Shown here: one piece after another, positions 32,189 through 44,027 of the stretch
How the letters are laid out: each line of letters begins with the position of its first letter
Position numbering within the stretch: position 1 is the first letter of the stretch
Source: Seminavis robusta
Lineage: Eukaryota; Bacillariophyta; Bacillariophyceae; Naviculales; Naviculaceae
DNA: 64,000 bases
Direction of reading: 5' to 3'
Assembly (NCBI GenBank): GCA_903772945.1
Contig: CAICTM010000417.1
Span: 1 to 64,000, forward strand
Notes under the pieces: generated by a model
Told to the model about the DNA's origin: nothing
What the model saw: the letters and a program-made list of their open reading frames with translations, nothing else
Databases searched by the model: none
Made by a program: the position numbers and the translations under genes

Positions 32189-32812
32189 TGGATCATGCCG
32201 ATGGAGGAGACATCGGTATTGAAGAAGGCAAAATGTAGTCTCATAACACCCCGTTTAGTCTAGTGAATACAGATTTTCTACACCACTCAGCTGCAATTTT
32301 AGTTGAACAGCTACCCAGGTAGCTATAATAGCTAATAGCTCCGTGAATATTATGAAAGCTTGCCTCCTCGCTCCGCCGTGTGCCTGAGAAACCCCCGTTT
32401 AGGTTGAGAAGCTAGCCAGCCTGCAATGGCTTATTATGTGGACTCAGCCGCACCTCCAAAGCAAGCCAGCGATGCCCGTTCCGGACACTGCTGGCCAGCT
32501 TGCCGGCAGAGGTGCGCTGATCGAATCAATTCGATTGATACTGATGTTCGAATTCGATTGTTCTTTTTCTATTCGATTCATTCAAATGGTCATTCGATTT
32601 TGTTGAGTGATATCGATATCGAACCCCCGACGTAATTTGATTGCTTGGATTTCTGCATGGATCGTGAAGCATTGGTTTCCATCATGCGCTCGAAACCACA
32701 CCATCGTGGTGGTTTCACCTGCATGGTGCATGGCTAGCAGCGAATTCTCATAAAATCTGCTCCTCACCCTAGAAATCCACATAATCTGCTCCTCTCTCCC
32801 TCTCGAAAATTG
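32189..32812. other. non-coding spacer between two plus-strand genes
   Basis: It contains ATTCGATT repeats (32520-32640) like those near 29690 and a perfect GATATCGATATC palindrome. No ORF is supported. Confidence 0.5.
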
Positions 32813-34869
32813 ATGCCTGGCCGCAAAACTCTGTCTAGTGGTGGGGCTGCCCGCCGCAGTGATGTCCATGGTGGTGGCAGAGGTGGCCGATCCAGTAATG
32901 GCAGCAATGGCAGAGGTAGCCGTGGCCGTGGCCGTGGTGGTGGTGCCGCGGTGGTGGCCGAACCAACAATCCTGTGCAGAGACCGAGGGTAAATCCTCCT
33001 GATCCCATGTGGATGGCCTTCTGGGAATATCATAATACATGGGAGCGCTATCATGGTCCAGTTGAAAGGCCCAGTTATGCCAATCTGTTGCTCCACACCA
33101 TGAGTTTGCCAGCTCTCATTTCTGGCTTCAGTGATGAAGATGCAATGCTACCAATGAGCCATGAGCACATCCAACAACTTCACAGCAGACTCGTGGACAA
33201 AGATGATTGGAACTGGAAGATGCCCAAAGTCCTCTTGAATCGAATAACGGATTCAGAAAGCAGATTGGTTGGAGCCATGTTTGGTGCTACCAAGAACGGC
33301 TGGAATGCATTGATAGAAAAGCATCTAAAGAATGAATCCTTTGTTCTAGTGCACCAAAACAAGTCTGTCAGGGTTGTTTCGGCTGATCAATGGGGAGAAG
33401 ACTTTGGCATCGGACACAACATTGGCCGCATCGTTTGGGTTCTAAATAAAAAACTCAACAAGCCACAGGCTGTTCAGAAAACTGTCAAGATAATTAGGAC
33501 AAGGGCAAAATCTCAGAAGGCTGCCCGCCGTCTCATTGATGAGTTGGTTGCGGAGCACCGGGAGGCGATTGGCTTGGACATACTGCGTAGGCTTGGCTTT
33601 TCCCTTGATGGTGATGGCTGGTTCAAGGATCCAGAAAAAGGATTGACGGCACTTCTGAAAGCTGCGGCTCATCTTGCGAACAAGCAGAAAGACTACAAGA
33701 CCCCTCGTCATGGATTCAACAGCCTTGTCGAATGGTACAACAAAATCCCCGTCAGTAACCAGTACCGACTTAAAACCTTTTCCTTCATCCAAGATCTTGT
33801 GATGCCAGAGACCACAGCGGAAGCTCAGGTTCGCCAGAATGAGGAGCAAGCAGCTGCGAGGAAGGCAGAGAGGACCAGGAAGAGAGCAGCAAAGGAGGCA
33901 GCAGCAAAGGCAAAACAGGTCGCACAGGCAGCGCAACCTGGAAAACGCAAGCGTGCTGATCATGACAACATGTCTGAGTCAGAAGAAGAGGAGTTTGATG
34001 TGACTGCAATCAATGACTCTGATGGTGAAGATGCCACAGCCAATGCAGCAACCACAACCACCACGGTACGAGCCACTGTTGTCACTCCTGCAGCTGGGTC
34101 CATGGCAAAGTCCGCAATGGCCACAGCTCCAGCCGCAGCTCCAGCCGCAGCTCCAGCCGCAGCTCCAGCCGCAGCTCCAGCCGCAGCTCCAACTGCAGCT
34201 CCAGCCACCACTGCTACGGCAGCTCCAGCCACCACTGCCACCACTGCCAGAGTCACCCCGGGCAAACCACAACCAAAGACCCATGTGGACTTTGCCAACA
34301 TCGACATTGTTGATCTCACTGCTGCAGAAGAGAAGATTACTGCTTCTACCAAAAAGCATGCAGATGCCATCTGCAAACGATCTCCCTTTGCAGGACCCCT
34401 TCCCAAAACTCCGGGTTCTACAAGATATGCCAAACCTGCTGACGATGCTTGGATTGCTGCCCATACATACAAATTTCAATTGGCTCAGCAGCTTGCAACT
34501 GACTTGGCTGTGAAATATGGCATCGAAGTAGGAGTCAAAAAGATGAAAGTGAATTTGAGGGGTGAGCGTGCCGAAGCAGCTGCCCGGAAGCTTGGGTTTC
34601 TCCCTAAACGGGCACCACGGGGGGCGGCCCCTATGAAAGTTGAACATATCAACAACAGCGTCAGTGTGTGGCTGGATGAGTTGCAGCAATATTCCTTTGT
34701 GCCAACCATGGCTTTCTTAGAGTCGGTGCTAGGACCGAGTTGCATGGGAGTAGAGCCGCTGGAACAGAACTGCAAAAAGGCACTATCTGCTGTCAAACAC
34801 CGTGGATATGACAGCGACGCCCAGAAGGTCCTTCAATTGATTATCGAGGAAGTGACAGAACAGACATAG
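32813..34869 (+). CDS. RGG-box plus Ala/Pro-repeat hypothetical protein with one frameshift
   Basis: ATG 32813 opens an Arg/Gly-rich segment (GRGSRGRGRGGG). The Gly/Arg pattern continues in the next frame from about 32940 (CRGGGRTNNPVQRPRV), so one base seems lost or gained in a GGTGGTGGT run. From there the frame is open to 34869, about 630 residues. It has a globular part with Trp-rich start (MWMAFWEYHNTWERYHG), a Lys/Arg/Ala helix (AERTRKRAAKEAAAKAK), an acidic patch, five or more APAA repeats from a 15-base unit at ~34127-34240, and a Lys/Arg-rich globular C-terminus. It may bind nucleic acid. No known family; it sits within the transposon-like gene block. Confidence 0.6.
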
Positions 34870-34950
34870 AGAGCTAGGACAGTCCACGGCAACAGCAAGC
34901 ACTATATTAGCTAGCAGAGACTTCTAAATAAAACAAACTAAGACTATTAT

Positions 34951-36038
34951 TTACTCATTATCTAGACTAATCCCTGCAAGAAGATCAAAGAGTGGCTCAC
35001 CATGCTCCAATCGGTATTGGCAAACCACAGAGGAGGCCTCAAAGCACACCCCAAACTTCTCCATTCCGTGACGGAATTGGTGAAAGAGACAGCCGAACTC
35101 CTTCAGCATTCCATTGAACTGCTCATGGCGCATCTGGACTCTGCTCTTGAATGACTTGACTGCTGGACAATCAAAAGCATTGTAGGTGCTGCATTCGTCT
35201 GGGTGTCCATTGTAGATCTTGTCGCCCAAAGCTTTCTTTCCAACGGCATTGAGCTGCGCCTTCAGGCCTCCTTGCACGAAGTTGCCATTGTCATTGATCC
35301 GCCGGAAAGGCCATTCATCCAAATGAGCCTACTCTCAAAGAGGTCAATGCCCAATTCGTAGCACAGCCCAGCATGCTTCTTCTTGTGGGAAAAGTATTCT
35401 CGATCTTGCGAGAACAATGGGTGGATTGGTTCGTCAATAATGCAGTGAGTTCCATCCACACTCATGATCCATACGTCATCATCAGGATACTCTAATGGGA
35501 GCACAATCTTGTCAGCTTTCAATGCTCTAATCTTCTCGAGGTAGTACCAAGTCCACTTCCTGATTGTCTTCTTTGATCTATCATACCGTGCTTCTCTCTC
35601 AGATTCAGTGTGGTAGCGGTAGAGGAAGTGAAGCGACTCCAACAAACGAGTAATCGAAAGCATCTTGGGGTTGTCAATGCGTGCCTCAGCCACAGTAGTG
35701 GTTTGAAGATCCTCCCAGATGTTTGCCACAACTACTGGTTTGGCTCCATAGTGATCTTTGAACCGCTGGATGTTAGTGTTGGATTTGTGGGGATCTCCTT
35801 TTACTCTATTGATTCTACTTTCAGTGTACATTAACTTGAGTCCATGAATGAGGATTTGATCAGCCAAATCATTGAAGTCATTCATTTTGGCGGTAGCTCT
35901 GAAGTGGAGATTGACAAACGAGTGACGGTGAATTCTGCCCTTGTTTGGAACGGAGCGTGGCAGAATACAGAACACGAAACCGGCAATTGCAAAGCACGAT
36001 CGAATCGCAGAAGCACAACCACGACCGGACCGAACCAT
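34951..36038 (-). pseudogene. DDE transposase (IS5/Harbinger-like superfamily) with frameshift
   Basis: An N-terminal ORF from ATG 36038 ends at 35262, and its continuation lies in another frame (35322-34951). The change is near 35305 in GGCCTTTCCGGCGG. Catalytic candidates: Asp in WIMSVDGTHCII, Asp in ALGDKIYNGHP, Glu in RHEQFNGMLKEF. The family-like ending FRHGMEKFGVCFEASSVVCQY...PLFDLL is kept. Such enzymes cut and paste a DNA transposon in the nucleus. The gene is the rightmost member of a block running from 28673. As read it is broken by one indel; it would be near full length otherwise. Confidence 0.8.
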
Positions 36039-36082
36039 TCCGTGTGATCGCTGACCTCCACTCTTGGCGATAGGAAAAGAAC

Positions 36083-36205
36083 CCCGTCTTCGAAGACAAA
36101 AGAACCGGTGTCTTCGAAGACAGCGTCTTCGAAGACAGCATCTTCTTTTGGAAACCGAAGACAGCGTCTTCTTTATAAGACCCTGTCTTCGTCCGAAGAC
36201 TGTAT
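36083..36205. repeat. GTCTTCGAAGAC palindrome cluster
   Basis: Repeated GTCTTCGAAGACA and GAAGACAGCGTCTTC words in a 120-base stretch just right of the transposase start. Related words form the cluster at 28285-28415, left of the DHP-repeat gene. Confidence 0.8.
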
Positions 36206-39200
36206 TCTATGAGAGCCCTCTGGATCTGTTCCTTGTAAATTTCGGTTTTGACTTGCCTTGCTCGGAATCAGGCCATGCTTGCGCTTTGGAGAGATGCAAT
36301 TTAAACGTATTCTTCTATTTTACAAATTCAATTTTGGTTTTTCATGGTTACCAGTCTTTTACCGCGAGGTGCTGAACATGCCCAGGATTTGTCTCCATCG
36401 AACTCTGGAACCAAGGGTCTTCGTGGGTACCGGTACGGCAATTCCAGCCACGCTTGGTTGCAAGAAACATCCCTACGAGTCGAGTCGAGTCGAGTCGAGT
36501 CGAGTCAAGCAACGACGCGACCATCTCCCTCGCAATGGAGGGCTGGATCAAAATCAGGGAGAGATGCAAATGGCAACCTCATTGGGTTTGGGCACACCAA
36601 TCGTGTATTTCTTGTCCTGGTACGGCAAACCCAGAGACAATGACCAGGTCAACGAGGAGAGAAGGCCGCGATCCTTGTGAAATTCAAGTCTGCTTGATCA
36701 TGGATTGTGCTGGATCCAAGCACGACGAGCTTACCCAATGAACCTGAAGTCTCCTGTGCACGGAGGAATACTGCTGGCATGCAGCGAAAGAGTCTTTGGT
36801 ACCCTAGCTAGCTAGTGGAGACAAGTTGGTGACTTCGGACGGGGAACATTGTTCCTCTTTCACTTCGATTCAGATGCTTTTCTTCGCTTTCATTCATGTA
36901 GCTGTGCAAGCAAAGTTGTTCACATTCACCGATCTTGTATGCTTCAATGTGTGCAGGCAGGTGTTGGCTTCCCTTCGGAGTGCTGTGCATGGTATGGATG
37001 ACTGCGTTGGCTGGGAGAGGCAGAGCTTCTTCCCCGTCTTGTGTGTTACCGGTAACGGTTTGCCTCGTTGGCAAGGGCGCTGCGAGTCTCCACCCACTGG
37101 CTGGCAGCTATGTTCAGCATACCTGTTCTGATTCGTTCGGATGATGATACTGCTCCTACATGTGTACAATTACCCAGCCATTTATTTTGCTGCTTTCGCT
37201 GACACTATTTACCAAGGCCACAGATTGCTTGCAAAGATGATTGACGAAAGAAAGCTCAGGAATGCACGGTCATCATCACGATGGGAGAAGTTCTCCGCAA
37301 CCTTTTAACTTGCTTGCTGTCTGATAGAGGAAGAAAAGCCCCTGTTTTGTTTTCAAAGCTTTGTTCTTTTGGTGAGGAGGAGAGAGGCTACATGGCTGGG
37401 CCGCGGTTGGGGCAGTAGGCTGCCTGTATCCTGCAAGGATCCAGTCAACAGGTACATTCCATTGCAGGGAGTCAAGGGCTGGCGCAAGAAGTCCACCGCA
37501 GCCAGATGGTACGATGACGAAGAATTGCAGGGCAGCCAGGGCCCTCGGCGAAAAACCCCAGGAGCGCCGGAAAAGTGGTGCCACCAGTCCCGTCTTTAGC
37601 ACTAGCTAGATCTAATCAACCAAGTTTTTCAGCTACATGTATAGCTTCGTAGGGAAGGGCCACCTACACGTAGTTGGACAGATGATTGCAGAATCCAGAT
37701 CGATCTCTTATCGGTACTCACGATACTCCTGGACTACATGTAGTTTAAAGCACCAGCCGGCCAGCCAGGTGCGGAAGAGCTTACAGCCCAGACCTGACGC
37801 TACCGGTATCAACCAAAGGACACATGCTTCCAGAACTCTCTGTTCCGGACTCCATTTCTCGGAACTGAGCGAGTCTTTTACAACAGCTCAGGCGCGTCTT
37901 GGGACTTGGGAGCATGATACTGGTATTGATGTAGATGGGTACAGTACACTGCACATTTCAACTCTTTGTCAACTAATTGTCAAACAACAACGCAGACGGC
38001 ATCAGAAAGGTGCACTTTTTAAAATTGCACGAAAGAAAAGCAAGGAACCTGAGAATTCGTTCTCGACTCTCGAGGTGAGAATGACCTACCACCGGTATCT
38101 GGGTGGCTGGGTGGTACAGCTATCATCAGCACCATCGCAACCTTTAGAAGAGCTTACTACATGTACTGTAGAGCCAAATCGAAAGGTTTTGCTCTAGACT
38201 ATGCTTCTTGTTTAGTCTGGCTACCCATGCACTCTACTAGCTACGGTAGCCTCCATGCCTCCATGGCGGTACTGTACATGTATTGGAAATTGTTCCCAGG
38301 GGTCTGGGGCAACTTATGGATTTAGAGCGTTTCTTGAGATGCGTATTTTAGCGTAGTTACCCGTAACTCAGCGTACTAGACCGTAACTGCAGGTAATTGC
38401 ACGGACATTTTAAGTACGCCAATCTCCATAATAAAACGTAACTGCACGTAACGTAACTTCAGGTAACGTAACTGCCATTGTCTTGAGTGTGGCAGTGACG
38501 TGTTGTGTGCTTTAGAATCATAGTTGCCCCATACCCCAGCGAGCTTGAACGTGCTTCGAAGAACAAGAGTTGACAGAAATCTAGCTAGAAATCCTATCCA
38601 CTTGACATGTAGCGGTACATGTATGGTACTAGATTGCAGCCGTACCACTAGGTGGCAATTGTCTGGTACTGTACAACTCCTTAAATAATGTAACTGGTAT
38701 TCAGAAAGATTGGAAAAGTACGATTTAATGCCATCTTTTCGTTTGGACCGGTACATCAAAGGGGCATACTGCATACATAGTCGCCTTAGAAAGCCCCTGC
38801 TTCTATTGACAGAAACCAGGACGCTGAGCTATGCTTTCAGTCGCTTCCATGGATTTTTTAAATCAAAGCCCTGCTGTATGCAAAGAACTTTGTTATGAGT
38901 TGAGCTTATATGTGCAAAAGGAGTACTATGACTCCAATGCCTTATGTTGCGTGTCTTCTAAATGATCAACGAGTATCTTTCTCCTCTTCGGTCTGGAGAA
39001 ATCTCAAAATATTGCATAGAGTCAGGGGATTTAAGCCAACAGTCTCCTTCGCATGGCTAAGTAGAAATCTAGGGCATAGGATCGGTGTACATCCATTGTC
39101 ATCCATCCGTGTTTAGCTCGGCGAAGGCTTGCATCGCCTTTTCTATATGGTCCTTCATAACTATTTGGGCCCCAGAAATTGAGATGGTTCGCATTGCCAA

Positions 39201-39439
39201 CCTCGACTTATAAACAACTCCTTTACCTGTCTTATTTACAGACCTTGTAGTACTGCTCGACACATTGTGATGGCTCCCTGGTTGTGGTAGATGACGGTTG
39301 ATAAATTATGCCCAAAAGGTTGCGGCAATACAGAACTAGAGCTCACAAGGTTCGCTCACAATTTCAGTCTTTCCAACTGTCAACACAAAATCAACCCACA
39401 CACAAACACACAAACACAATCCTAACTAACAACTCAAGC
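36206..39439. other. long non-coding stretch
   Basis: No supported gene; the longest frame (37637-38197) has no family and no convincing composition. It contains a CGAGT microsatellite (36474-36501) and a cluster of GTAACT/CGTAACG words (38350-38475). Confidence 0.4.
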
Positions 39440-40072
39440 ATGATGACTGCCCGAACCAACGAAGACTTTCTCCTCATGAACAAGCTACCCTCCTTCAGAA
39501 GGATGGGTACCATCACCAAGCTCTCTGCTGGGAGGCAGCAGTCCTTGCGCTTGGCTGATGTCGCCGCAGTTGGTCCCACCCGACGCAACCGTGCCGCTGC
39601 CAAAAAACGCCAAAATGGTGCCAAGAAGATGATTCAGGACTTTGTCGGTCAAATGATCAACTGCGATACCCGAGCACAACGTCCCTTTTGCTCCAGCAGT
39701 GTCACCATGCCCGAGTTTAACCCCGACGATTCGTTTTGCTACGACTCTGATGAGGAGTTCACTGAAGAGTTCATGATGACACCACCACCACCAACCACCA
39801 TGGTCCGTCAGATCAGTGATAACCAACCGTCAATTCCTCTACGACGCAAAACTACCAAGGAATTGAAAGAAGCAGACCGTCGTCCCAAGGCCGCCATTCG
39901 TCAGTGCAGTGTTCGGAGTGAGCTTACCCGGTCCAACCACAACAAGAAGAGAGACAGTCCTCCATCGCCACCCAGCCGATCACGTCCTAGTTTGGTCGAT
40001 TCCATTGTTGCAGAAGATGCCATCCCCTCCCTGCCATGTCGATCCCGCCCCAGTTTGACCATTGAACTGTAG
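39440..40072 (+). CDS. hypothetical protein, about 210 residues
   Basis: The ATG at 39440 (MMTARTNEDFLLMNKLPS) follows a C/A-rich leader (ACACACAAACACAC) typical of a 5' UTR; an in-frame ATG also lies at 39308. The protein is basic at first (RRNRAAAKKRQNGAKK), then acidic (DSFCYDSDEEFTEEF) with a Pro run. It ends with two copies of a SRPSL motif (RSRPSLVDSI, CRSRPSLTIEL), possible short linear motifs. No transmembrane segment or domain is recognised. Its 3' end has been duplicated downstream (40271-40845), which shows the locus is prone to tandem copying. Confidence 0.6.
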   Translation: MMTARTNEDFLLMNKLPSFRRMGTITKLSAGRQQSLRLADVAAVGPTRRNRAAAKKRQNGAKKMIQDFVGQMINCDTRAQRPFCSSSVTMPEFNPDDSFCYDSDEEFTEEFMMTPPPPTTMVRQISDNQPSIPLRRKTTKELKEADRRPKAAIRQCSVRSELTRSNHNKKRDSPPSPPSRSRPSLVDSIVAEDAIPSLPCRSRPSLTIEL

Positions 40073-40270
40073 GGATATTCACTGCCAAGCCGCATCTGCA
40101 CTCAATCGAACCCTCAAAAGAATTAGAATTTTGTAAACTATTAGATCCACGGTGATATGTCAAACGACTTCGATGTGAATACTACCCTAGGTCTTCCTTA
40201 GCTTAACACTGAGGATCGTGCAGACGCGCAAGAGATCAACCCACCGTGCCTCAAAGGTTCCAGCTATCTT

Positions 40271-40845
40271 GAAAGAAGCAGACCGTCGTCCTTTAGAAGG
40301 TCGCCTTTCATCAGTGCAGCGTTGCTGAGCTTAATAATCTGCCCCAACACGAGAACGCAAAGAGAGTCTCCACCCTGCCGAGGACGTCCTAGTTTGGTTG
40401 ATTGATTCAATTCAATTCAATTGCAGCAGATGAAACCCCCGCCCAGCCATGTTGAGGACGCCCAGTCTGACCATTGAGCTGTAGGGACATTTCAGCAAGG
40501 CAGTCTTTCTTTCTTTCTTTCTTTCTTTCAAGTTGCTTCATCACCAGAACTTGGCTTGTGTTGACTATTGGATGGCAGGCAGGCACGCATGCAAGATCAT
40601 TGGGGGTAACTGGCAAAACGGCAAGTGCTATTGGCGGATCCCTCCACCCGGCGTCGTGCCTCTCGCACCCTCAAATAAATGAATGCAATCATAGAAGAAT
40701 GTATGTAAACTTACTACTAGATCAACGGTGATATATCAAACAACTTCAATATGAATACTACCCTAGGTCTTCCTTAGCTTGATACTGAGGATAGTTGAGA
40801 CGTGCAAGAGATCAACTACCTGACCGAGCCTCAAAGGTTGCAGCA
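40271..40845 (+). pseudogene. decayed tandem copy of the 3' end of the upstream gene
   Basis: From GAAAGAAGCAGACCGTCGTCC at 40271 the sequence follows the gene's last ~200 bases with indels, reaching the same TTGACCATTGAACTGTAGGG stop context (here TGACCATTGAGCTGTAGGGA, ~40468-40487). It then follows the gene's 3' flank, including AATACTACCCTAGGTCTTCC at about 40749 (original at about 40179). A CTTT microsatellite (~40506-40530) has grown inside it. No open frame survives. Confidence 0.8.
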
Positions 40846-41355
40846 ATCTCAGCTCGTTCCCCCCGTTCTAGTCCATCAAATTCTCCTGCCTTGCGCACGC
40901 ATAGAGATTGCTCATTCAAGAGCTCAAGAGGCAGGTCCAGAGACGAGGCTGGGGTGGCTATCTACGGCATTGCTTGGACTGAAGCCAGCCACACCGCCGG
41001 CCGGTTGTTAGGACTCGAGGATCGTACTAGCTAGTAACCTAAACATATTGCTTCTGAGCTGTAATGGCTAACAACCACAGCTAATATTTCCCTACTCTAC
41101 ACCCCCGTTTTCGCAGCTACACGGACATGTACTAATACCTGCCAAACGCGCCCTGCTCCGCGCAGAAGAAGGTGTTTGGGCGAGAACCGCCGAACAATTT
41201 CTTTTTAAAAGTCAAGTTTATGGGCTATCTAGCTAGCTAGCATGCCAAGCAAGTCGCGTACAGCACTCTATGTACTACTGGTACCGGTACGAGTACTACT
41301 CTGAGACTGTGAGTACTAGTACCTCGTAGTACCAGTACCAGGAACACTCTCGATA

Positions 41356-41888
41356 AAGTCTTTTAAAGATATATGACCGGCACTGCTTTTAAATCATATG
41401 GCCTAAATGACAGAAGAAAGTTTCCCGACAATGTCCCGACATTTTCCGACAAATGCAGACATTCTCGTACAAACTCCAACATTCTCGTACAAACGCCGAC
41501 ATTCTCAGACATTGCCGACATTCTGCCGACATTTTGCCGACATTTTGGCGAGTTAAATCCGACATTTACGATTAGAGGACCGTTGAATGAGTTTACAGGG
41601 TTCCGAATTGTAGGGTTCTATCAAAGAGAAAGTACCAACCAGTGAAGAACACGACTTAACCAGCGAAAGTCATCCGTTTTAAATGTCGGAAAAATCTCGC
41701 TGAAATGTCTGGAAACCTTCCGACATTTTGCAGACATTTTCCGACAAATGCAGACATTCTCATACAAACGCCGACATTCTCGTACAAACGCCGACATTTT
41801 CCGACATCGTGGTTTCAGAATTCCGACAATCACGACTAGAGTTAGGCCATATGACTTAGAAGGCTTGACCAGTCATTTAAGTCTTTTA
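41356..41888. mobile_element. MITE-like element with 10-bp target duplication
   Basis: The 10-base word AAGTCTTTTA occurs at 41356-41365 and 41879-41888. Inside, about 35-base imperfect inverted termini pair ATGACCGGCACTGCTTTTAA with the complement of the right end, both containing TCATATGGCCTAA. The interior is mostly CGACATT-type tandem words (GCCGACATTCT, TTCCGACAAATGCAGACATT). There is no transposase. A 9-10-bp duplication suggests a Mutator-like source enzyme. Confidence 0.75.
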
Positions 41889-43391
41889 TCGTGGGTGTTC
41901 CAGTAGACTATCCAAAAACTAATTTGATGATCCAAAGATCCAAAGATCCAAAGATCCAAAATGGAATGGCCTCATCATCTTGTTTCAATAGGCTTGGAGC
42001 TTGGAGCTTGAAGCCACCATGCACACATGCATGGAGCCTGGCGTTTAGGAAGCACACAGACGCCGCAAGAGCATCCTGGCTGGCTCCTTGAAGTTTTCCC
42101 ACCTACTAGGTGTCCTCTGTCTTCTGCTTTCTGCTGTCTTCAAGTTCTTCTTTGGTTTGTAGTGCTACTTTGCCATTGCCCTCCATGGCTGACTGACGGA
42201 ATTTAATGAATAATGATGAATGAAATCGAAAATCGAATCAAGCATAGACGAATGGATAAACTGCACTGTCGATTCGAGGCAACAAACTCCTAGCTAGCTA
42301 GCGGTTTCGTGGCTGGGTTGACGGTGTTGCAGACAGACAGTGAGTGTTAATGAAAGGTGAAACTTTGAAACTGCTTTCAACAAAGCTGACTGGTTCGTTT
42401 GCTTGCATGAGAACTGAGAACATTAAATTTTTGAAGGTGGAGGAGACACAAACCACAAAGATATGCCTGACTTTAAATCCAGTCTGCTCTGGATGATTTC
42501 ATTGACAAGTTGGTTTTCATAACCTCGCTGGACGCTGGACGTGACCGGAATACGCACGGATACATACATACTCCCACTCAAGTAGTACATGTATGTGTAC
42601 ATGTACATGTTCAGTGTTCATGAGCGACACTAGTAGATCTAATGCTCCGGGACAAACACCATTCATCCTGGTTCCAATTTCCAGCCACTGCAGCCACTGC
42701 TGGGAACTAATATTTGTCTGGAGTCTGGAGCGAGTTGCCGAGTCCAGTGACCAGTCAAACTGAAGATGTCATCGCTTTGAACGCTCATTTATCTTTTCTC
42801 GAGCTCTCTATCATCCTAGAAGCTAGGCTGGTCATGGGGGTTGGGCTGAGGATGGATAAGCGGATACCCTCTGTGAGCCAGCAGCTTTGCTGCACACATA
42901 CTATTCTGCCCAAGCAACCTGCCCGTTGACACTGGATCATGCTTCTTTTTGAAGGCGCAAAGAGCTGGTTGAGTTCAGTCCGAAGCGCAGATCCACTGTA
43001 CGAGCTGAGAACGCAGGTGAGGCTGAAGGTGGAGCTGGTACCGACCGGTACGGAACCGGTACGATACTAGTGCCTCGCAGTGGGGGGAGTACAGGGATCC
43101 GTGGACCGCGGATGCTATCCGGGCTACTTTGAGGCTGTCTAGCATTGCGACCATAGCTAATATTGAGGATAACACCATAGGAGCTATTGATCTTTATAGT
43201 TAGGAGAGTAAGAAAAAACAATCCCTTCTTGGGTATCTGTCCATTGTTGTTGTGTAATAGTAGCTCACATAGTGCGGATGAGCGCTCACATTTTACTCCC
43301 TCCGACATCCGCGGATTGGCGATTTGTATAGTAAAACAGTACAACATCCGCGGACAAGGCTCAAAGTGCGACAACCAATGAAGGTAGCCAT
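41889..43391. other. non-coding stretch
   Basis: No gene is seen. AAAGATCC is repeated four times near 41932, and 42960-43330 shares short blocks with 53100-53290 in inverted orientation. Confidence 0.4.
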
Positions 43392-44027
43392 CTAGTAGCT
43401 GTTGAATGGATGCGGATGCTTGTTGACATGGACGACGGCTCTTTCAAACACGTCCAGAAGCTCCACAGCAGTCTGCTTCGCGATGTGGTCATTGCGATCA
43501 TGGATAAGAGTTACCTGGAGTGCAGTCAAACCGGTAAGATTGGCCTCGAATGAGAGGAAAATACATCGACCACGAACACTGGCAGTGTTGTTGCTCTTGG
43601 CCTTCTTAACAGACTTGTTCCATTTGATTCCATCTGGGAGAAGAATACATCCTTGGGCTGGATTTCCTTTGGTGTTAGGTCCTTCGGCGTCAATCACTTC
43701 ATCCCCTTCAAAAAGGAGACGGTAGAGTGTTGTGTCTCCATATTGCTGTAGAATGAATGCTCCTTGAATCCGCTGACTGATGCCGAATCCAGCCACGATG
43801 CGACAAACCATGCTGCGTCCTTGAGCTTCTTCGTCGTCGAAGACAAAGACGTCGTGCCAGTGAGAATGATTGGGACCAAGAATAATAATACAAACTGAAA
43901 GCATGCGACCAGCAATAAAGAGAACAAACGAGTAACTGCGTTCAGACAAACTGGAAAATCGAAGGCAGATCCAAGACATCCAAGCTTGGAAGTTAATGAA
44001 AAAGGAATCAAGACCGTTGTACATCAT
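43392..44027 (-). CDS. hypothetical protein, 211 residues
   Basis: ATG at 44027. A hydrophobic stretch at residues ~28-52 (SYSFVLFIAGRMLSVCIIIL) could be a membrane segment. A soluble region follows (FVFDDEEAQGRSMVCRIVAGFG, TLYRLLFEGDEVIDAEGP) with an Asn/His-rich end. No family is recognised. It is divergent from the gene at 44360, leaving about 330 bases for a shared promoter region. Frame length and residue mix favour a real gene. Confidence 0.55.
   Translation of the reverse strand: MMYNGLDSFFINFQAWMSWICLRFSSLSERSYSFVLFIAGRMLSVCIIILGPNHSHWHDVFVFDDEEAQGRSMVCRIVAGFGISQRIQGAFILQQYGDTTLYRLLFEGDEVIDAEGPNTKGNPAQGCILLPDGIKWNKSVKKAKSNNTASVRGRCIFLSFEANLTGLTALQVTLIHDRNDHIAKQTAVELLDVFERAVVHVNKHPHPFNSY

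Noticed and set aside
33960-34689. Long minus-strand ORFs opposite the Ala/Pro repeat (170 and 236 residues)
   Set aside because: They are antisense shadows of the plus-strand gene; Trp-Ser-Cys-Gly and Val-Ala-Gly repeats mirror the 15-base repeat.
37637-38197. 186-residue plus-strand ORF
   Set aside because: No domain, no repeat of coding character and no splice partner; likely chance.
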